47,632 nt of DNA from JAJUFS01 sp964599565 (GTDB taxonomy: Bacteria; Pseudomonadota; Gammaproteobacteria; Natronospirales; JAJUFS01). A program made the position numbers and the translations under genes. The notes beneath the pieces were generated by a model. The model searched no databases. It saw only the letters and a list, made by a program, of their open reading frames with translations, and was not told the origin of the DNA. Of this stretch, positions 42,309-47,632 are shown piece by piece. How positions within the stretch are numbered: the first letter of the stretch is position 1; each line of letters opens with the position of its first letter. The DNA is taken from assembly GCA_964599565.1 (NCBI GenBank), contig CAZRFE010000010.1:1-47632 (forward strand). The letters run 5' to 3'.

Positions 42309-43069
42309 GCGATGAAACTCCGCAACAGTTGCGCCGTTTCGAGCGGCGCTTCGATCTGCGGGTAGTGGCCCGGACCTTCGAGGCGCACGAGCCGCGCATT
42401 CGGCAGGCGCGCCGCAACCGCCTGCTCCAGGAACGCGGCAGGCAGGAACGGATCGTCCGTGGCGACGACCGTCGCCGGCATGGTCGCCGGGCCTAGCGAC
42501 GTGCCCGGCAGTCCCTGCCGCCAGGCATCGAAACTCGTGCGGATGATGTCAGGCGCGATGCGCACGGCTTCATCGAGCAGACGCTCGCGCGCCGCGGGCG
42601 GCAGCCGCAGGCAGGCCATGTCGATGATGCCGCCGAGCCGTTCGCGATCGCCGCCGCTCTCCCCGAAGACGGGCAGCAGTTCTTCCGGCAGCGCAAGGCC
42701 ATCCACCGGCACCGGGCTCAGCAGCGTGAGCGTGGCGAAGCGTTGCGGTGCGCGGGCGGCGAGCAGGGTCGCAAGCTGACCGCCCATGCTGTTGCCGACA
42801 AGATGCGCATCATGCAGGTCGAGCGCCGCGCACAGCGCATCGAGATCCGCGACATAGCGATCGAGCGTGATCGCGCCATCGCCGGCCGGCGTCCCGCCGG
42901 CTCCCCGCAGATCCGGCACGATGAGCCGGAAGCCATCCAGCAGCGGCAGGAGCTCGTCCCAGATGTGGCCGGAAACCATCCAGCCGTGCACGAACAGGAT
43001 CGTTGGTCCCTGGCCGAATTCACGGTAGTGCAGGGGTCTGGACTCGGTCTTGTGGCTGGCTTGCTGCAT
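42305..43069 (-). CDS. Alpha/beta hydrolase
   Basis: 254-residue alpha/beta-hydrolase fold protein. The catalytic triad can be placed at Ser in GNSMGGQLA, Asp in VVATDDPFLP and His in EGPGHYPQIEAP; the oxyanion HG motif is LFVHGWMVSG. The cap region is helical. The ATG at 43069 is chosen for its GGAGG site nine bases away; the upstream extension is not family-like. The substrate is unknown (esterase, lactonase or C-C hydrolase are possible). Its stop overlaps the diguanylate cyclase start, hinting at a functional link but giving no specific one. Confidence 0.85.
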   Translation of the reverse strand: MQQASHKTESRPLHYREFGQGPTILFVHGWMVSGHIWDELLPLLDGFRLIVPDLRGAGGTPAGDGAITLDRYVADLDALCAALDLHDAHLVGNSMGGQLATLLAARAPQRFATLTLLSPVPVDGLALPEELLPVFGESGGDRERLGGIIDMACLRLPPAARERLLDEAVRIAPDIIRTSFDAWRQGLPGTSLGPATMPATVVATDDPFLPAAFLEQAVAARLPNARLVRLEGPGHYPQIEAPLETAQLLRSFIA

Positions 43070-43179
43070 GCGTCCTCCGGTACGCGCTGGCAGGAACTGG
43101 ACAGTTATTGTCCAGTGAATTATCCGCTGGTCGCGTCGCGGTGAACAGTGGAAGAAAGCGGCGCGCATTATCTTGGCGG

Positions 43180-43208
43180 TTGCCGCGAAACCCTTAAAAA
43201 CTTAATAT
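43180..43208 (+). promoter_or_regulatory. Sigma-70 promoter for aspS
   Basis: TTGCCG (43180-43185), 17 bases, TAATAT (43203-43208), 65 bases before the aspS ATG. It lies in the 203-base gap between the divergent hydrolase and aspS, within an A/T-rich patch unusual for this GC-rich region. Confidence 0.65.
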
Positions 43209-43272
43209 TTCGCGCCTTTCCGGGACCAATCCCGGCTGTTTTCACTCCGAATCGCTTTCCACAGGAATCACG

Positions 43273-45063
<1,791 letters not shown>

Positions 45064-45067
45064 GAAG

Positions 45068-45094
45068 AACGGCGGCTGCGTGCCGCCGTTTTTC
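45068..45094 (+). terminator. Rho-independent terminator after aspS
   Basis: A 9-bp perfect stem (45068-45076 with 45082-45090), a TGCGT loop and a run of five Ts. It abuts the end of the convergent HExxH gene. Confidence 0.85.
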
Positions 45095-46019
45095 ATTTGT
45101 TGCTGCAGATTGCGTGCGCCGAGCGGATTTCATCGAGCACGGGTCGAAGGTCGGGCGACATGTGCCGTTTCGCCAACGTCCAGATGCCGTCGGTGCCGGC
45201 AAGCAGGAATTCGCGCAGCACGTCGCCGCGTTCGCTGGATTCAAGCTCGAGCCACAGTGCAACCGGCAGCGCGCCCCACTTGCGATCGAAACGCCCGCTT
45301 GAGAGATCGGCACGGAGTTCCGCGGCGGTTTCTTCCGTCGTGCAGGCGGTGGCGGCTAGGCGCGCGATGAAACGCGGTTCGAGCAGTGCCAGCGTTTCAA
45401 GCGTCTTTTCCGCTGCCTTGCCGTTCCGGTTGCGCCAGCTGTCGGAGAGCGAATGGTAGTTGCCCATGCCTTCGGTGAATATCTCGGCCAGTGTACGGTC
45501 CAGCGGCGAGTCCAGCGGAACTGGGTGTTCGACGAACCATGCCTTTTGAAGCAGGTGCGTGTACTCGTGGCGGAAGAAGCGATCCATGCGCGCCTGGTTT
45601 TCTGCGGATGCCGCCGCGCCGTAAAGCGCGTGCAGGCGTTCGAGATCAAAACCGATGGTGTGCGGATCGTGGGTGAATGCGTCCTCGCCGCCGCGGTTGC
45701 CGAGCACGATCAGTGCATGCGGCGCTTTGATTGGCCTGAAGACATCCGCGAGCGCCGCTGTTTCCGCTTTCCACAGCGCGGCACGCGCACGGATCATGTT
45801 CGCCCACGCGCGCTCGTTGCCGGTCAAGGGTTTTTCAAGCTCGCGCACCACTTCGAAGGCATCGTCCGGCAGGCGCTTGCGGATCATTGCCTGCCATTCT
45901 GGCGTGGCGCGGCCGGTTTCGGTGACGCCGGTGACGATCTCGATGCCGGCGTCGTCCGCGAATGTCGCGCCCGGCATCGCGGCGATCGTGAGGGCGAGCA
46001 GATGGACTGTTGGACGCAT
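45093..46019 (-). CDS. Secreted HExxH putative zinc peptidase of unrecognised family
   Basis: 308-residue protein with a signal peptide (about residues 1-21, cleavage after ATFA) and no membrane segment afterwards. Residues 151-155 read HEYTH within FFRHEYTHLLQKAW, a zincin HExxH motif set on an amphipathic helix. About 34 residues later AEIFTEGMGNY offers a glutamate (E189 or E193) suitable as third zinc ligand, as in gluzincins. Two cysteines near the C-terminus could form a disulfide. I do not recognise the family and cannot name a substrate. It faces aspS and is divergent from nudB, so it appears to be a single-gene unit. Confidence 0.6.
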   Translation of the reverse strand: MRPTVHLLALTIAAMPGATFADDAGIEIVTGVTETGRATPEWQAMIRKRLPDDAFEVVRELEKPLTGNERAWANMIRARAALWKAETAALADVFRPIKAPHALIVLGNRGGEDAFTHDPHTIGFDLERLHALYGAAASAENQARMDRFFRHEYTHLLQKAWFVEHPVPLDSPLDRTLAEIFTEGMGNYHSLSDSWRNRNGKAAEKTLETLALLEPRFIARLAATACTTEETAAELRADLSSGRFDRKWGALPVALWLELESSERGDVLREFLLAGTDGIWTLAKRHMSPDLRPVLDEIRSAHAICSNK

Positions 46020-46088
46020 CGCGCAGGCTCCACTTGAATGACCCGGATTCGATGCGCGCGGCGCGTGAATCGTTTGAATGCGGATGGC

Positions 46089-46535
46089 ATGAAAAAGGAC
46101 TCGTCCCGCTACAAGCGGCCGGAATCGGTGCTCGTGATCGTCACGACGGCGGCGGGCGATGTCCTGCTGCTGCGCCGTAACGATCCGCCGGACTACTGGC
46201 AGTCGGTCACAGGCTCACTGGAATGGCACGAAACCGCGCTCTCGGCGGCGCGACGCGAACTGCGCGAGGAAACCGGCCTCATGGCGGACGCGAACCTCGA
46301 GGATACGGGGCTAAGCCATGAATTCGAGATCGTTCCGCCGTGGCTTTCGAGGTACGCACCCGGCGTCACGCGCAACCGTGAGCATATCTACCTGCTGCGG
46401 TTGCGCGAGCGTGCGGTGATTGAACTTGATGGGCGCGAGCACGTTGAATATCGCTGGCTGAAGGCGTGCGATGCCGCAGCCCTTGCCAGTTCACAGACGA
46501 ACGGCGATGCAATACGCCGGCTTCTGAAATGCTGA
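46089..46535 (+). CDS. nudB: Dihydroneopterin triphosphate diphosphatase NudB
   Basis: 148-residue Nudix hydrolase, a folate-pathway enzyme that removes diphosphate from dihydroneopterin triphosphate. The start MKKDSSRYKRPESVLVIV corresponds to the E. coli MKDKVYKRPVSILVVI; the frame upstream is not conserved. The Nudix box GSLEWHETALSAARRELREETG is complete, and YAPGVTRNREHIYLL matches the family-specific segment. It lies close to aspS as in E. coli and other gammaproteobacteria, here separated by the HExxH gene. A weak hairpin spans its stop codon (46517-46541) without a T-run. Confidence 0.92.
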   Translation: MKKDSSRYKRPESVLVIVTTAAGDVLLLRRNDPPDYWQSVTGSLEWHETALSAARRELREETGLMADANLEDTGLSHEFEIVPPWLSRYAPGVTRNREHIYLLRLRERAVIELDGREHVEYRWLKACDAAALASSQTNGDAIRRLLKC

Positions 46536-46605
46536 AGCCGGACCGTTCCTCGCGGTAAAATGTCGCATTCCATCCCGCCTGCACATGCCGTGCAAGGAGA
46601 CTTGA

Positions 46606-47632
46606 ATGGGTGCCAGTGCGCCGCTTGCCATCCAGGAGTTCGCAGCACTTGCCGATGCCGAGTGCGAAGACCGCATTCGCGCGGCAAAGGAAAAGCTCGG
46701 CGATCGTCTCGTGATTCTCGGGCATCACTACCAGCGTGAAGAGGTGTATCGCTTCGCGGATCTCACCGGCGATTCGCTGAAGCTTTCAAGGCTCGCATCG
46801 GAAGTCGATGCGCAGTTCATCGTGTTCTGCGGCGTGCATTTCATGGCGGAAGTCGCGGACATCGTATCCAAGCCCGAGCAGATCACGATCCTGCCGGACA
46901 TGGCGGCGGGTTGCTCGATGGCGGACATGGCGAACCTCGCCGACGTCGAGCGCGCGTGGCGCGAGATCGACGAGGCGCTCGGCGGTGAAGTGGATGCGCG
47001 CGTCACGCCGATCACGTACATCAATTCCGCGGCGGACCTCAAGGGTTTCTGCGGACACCATGGCGGCATTGTCTGCACATCCACGAACGCACCGGGAATT
47101 CTTCGCTGGGCGTTCGAGCGCCGCGAGAAGGTGCTGTTCTTTCCCGACCAGCACCTTGGACGCAACACCGCATTCAACATGGGCATTCCGCTCGAGGACA
47201 TGGCGGTGTGGGATTACCACAGGCCGATGGGCGGACTCACGCCGCAGGAAATCCGGCGTGCGAAGGTGCTGCTGTGGAAGGGATTCTGTTCCGTGCACCA
47301 GATGTTCCAGCCGGAACACATCGACCAGTTCAAGGCGAAGTATCCGGATGCGAAGATCATCGCGCACCCCGAATGCAGTTTTGACGTCTGCCGGAAATCG
47401 GATTACGTCGGTTCCACGGAATACATCCAGAATCACCTGCGCAACGCCGAGCCCGGCTCGCGCTGGCTCGTCGGCACGGAGCTCAATCTTGTCAATCGCC
47501 TGCACAACGAGATGAAGGACAAGGGCGTGCACGTGCATTTCATGTCGCCGATGGTGTGCATGTGCTCGACGATGTTTCGCATCGACCCGCAGCATCTTGC
47601 ATGGACGCTGGAAAATCTTGTTGAAGGCCGCG
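46606..47632 (+). CDS. nadA: Quinolinate synthase NadA (3' truncated)
   Basis: Iron-sulfur enzyme that condenses iminoaspartate with dihydroxyacetone phosphate to quinolinate in de novo NAD synthesis. The frame is open from the ATG (AAGGAG ribosome site) to the window edge, giving 342 codons; a short C-terminal part is missing. Visible: ILGHHYQREEVYRFAD, the first cluster Cys region GGIVCTSTNA, DQHLGRNTA, HPECSFDV and MVCMCSTM, containing the remaining cluster cysteines. TAAAAT (46556-46561) could be a -10 box but no matching -35 is seen. nadE at 30694 serves the same pathway but is unlinked. Confidence 0.96.
   Translation, partial: MGASAPLAIQEFAALADAECEDRIRAAKEKLGDRLVILGHHYQREEVYRFADLTGDSLKLSRLASEVDAQFIVFCGVHFMAEVADIVSKPEQITILPDMAAGCSMADMANLADVERAWREIDEALGGEVDARVTPITYINSAADLKGFCGHHGGIVCTSTNAPGILRWAFERREKVLFFPDQHLGRNTAFNMGIPLEDMAVWDYHRPMGGLTPQEIRRAKVLLWKGFCSVHQMFQPEHIDQFKAKYPDAKIIAHPECSFDVCRKSDYVGSTEYIQNHLRNAEPGSRWLVGTELNLVNRLHNEMKDKGVHVHFMSPMVCMCSTMFRIDPQHLAWTLENLVEGR

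Overview
This 47.6 kb window is gap-poor, GC-rich bacterial chromosome from a gammaproteobacterium. The order ftsZ-lpxC-dciA-M23 peptidase-secA-Nudix/ThiE, the block pilB-pilC-pilD-coaE-zapD-yacG, and pilR-pilS beside sucC-sucD all fit that class. The pilRS/sucCD linkage recalls Xanthomonadales and relatives, but I cannot name a genus. No tRNA, rRNA, CRISPR array, insertion sequence or phage gene was seen.

Layout. 1-7439 (mostly +): cell division and envelope genes, namely ftsZ (5' end missing), lpxC, the replication factor dciA (opposite strand), a LytM/M23 peptidase, secA and a Nudix-ThiE fusion. 7436-12956 (-): pilB, pilC, pilD, coaE, zapD, yacG. 13131-23846 (-): nine genes, mostly overlapping by 4 nt, for making and decorating a glycan (two FkbM methyltransferases, an integral membrane flippase-like protein, GT9, an unrecognised probable alpha-helical toroid protein, a glutamine amidotransferase of the AsnB family, a DUF354 protein, a GT2 and a TMTC-like GT-C membrane glycosyltransferase). 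23923-28452 (-): two type IV pilin genes, each with its own sigma-54 promoter and terminator, then pilR and pilS. 28557-32334 (+): sucC, sucD, nadE. 32391-37798: bamD (-), rluD-pgeF, a ZIP metal transporter and a secreted FG-GAP protein with a GlyGly-CTERM tail (+). 37889-47632: clpB with a sigma-32-type promoter, a PAS-GGDEF cyclase coupled to an alpha/beta hydrolase (-), aspS, a secreted HExxH protein (-), nudB and nadA (3' end missing).

How it works together. The central 20 kb is a type IV pilus locus. PilS/PilR should activate both pilins through sigma-54, PilD processes them, and PilB/PilC drive and anchor assembly. The glycan operon sits between the pilins and pilB. Its promoter-proximal gene encodes a GT-C protein with the periplasmic DD-type motif expected of a protein O-glycosyltransferase. 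The most interesting hypothesis is a pilus-linked glycosylation system making an amidated, O-methylated glycan. This is inference from gene order and families, not demonstrated. Other notable points are an AspRS with the signature of the non-discriminating type, a heat-shock promoter whose -35 box covers the stop codon of the gene before clpB, and a secreted HExxH protein of no family I recognise.
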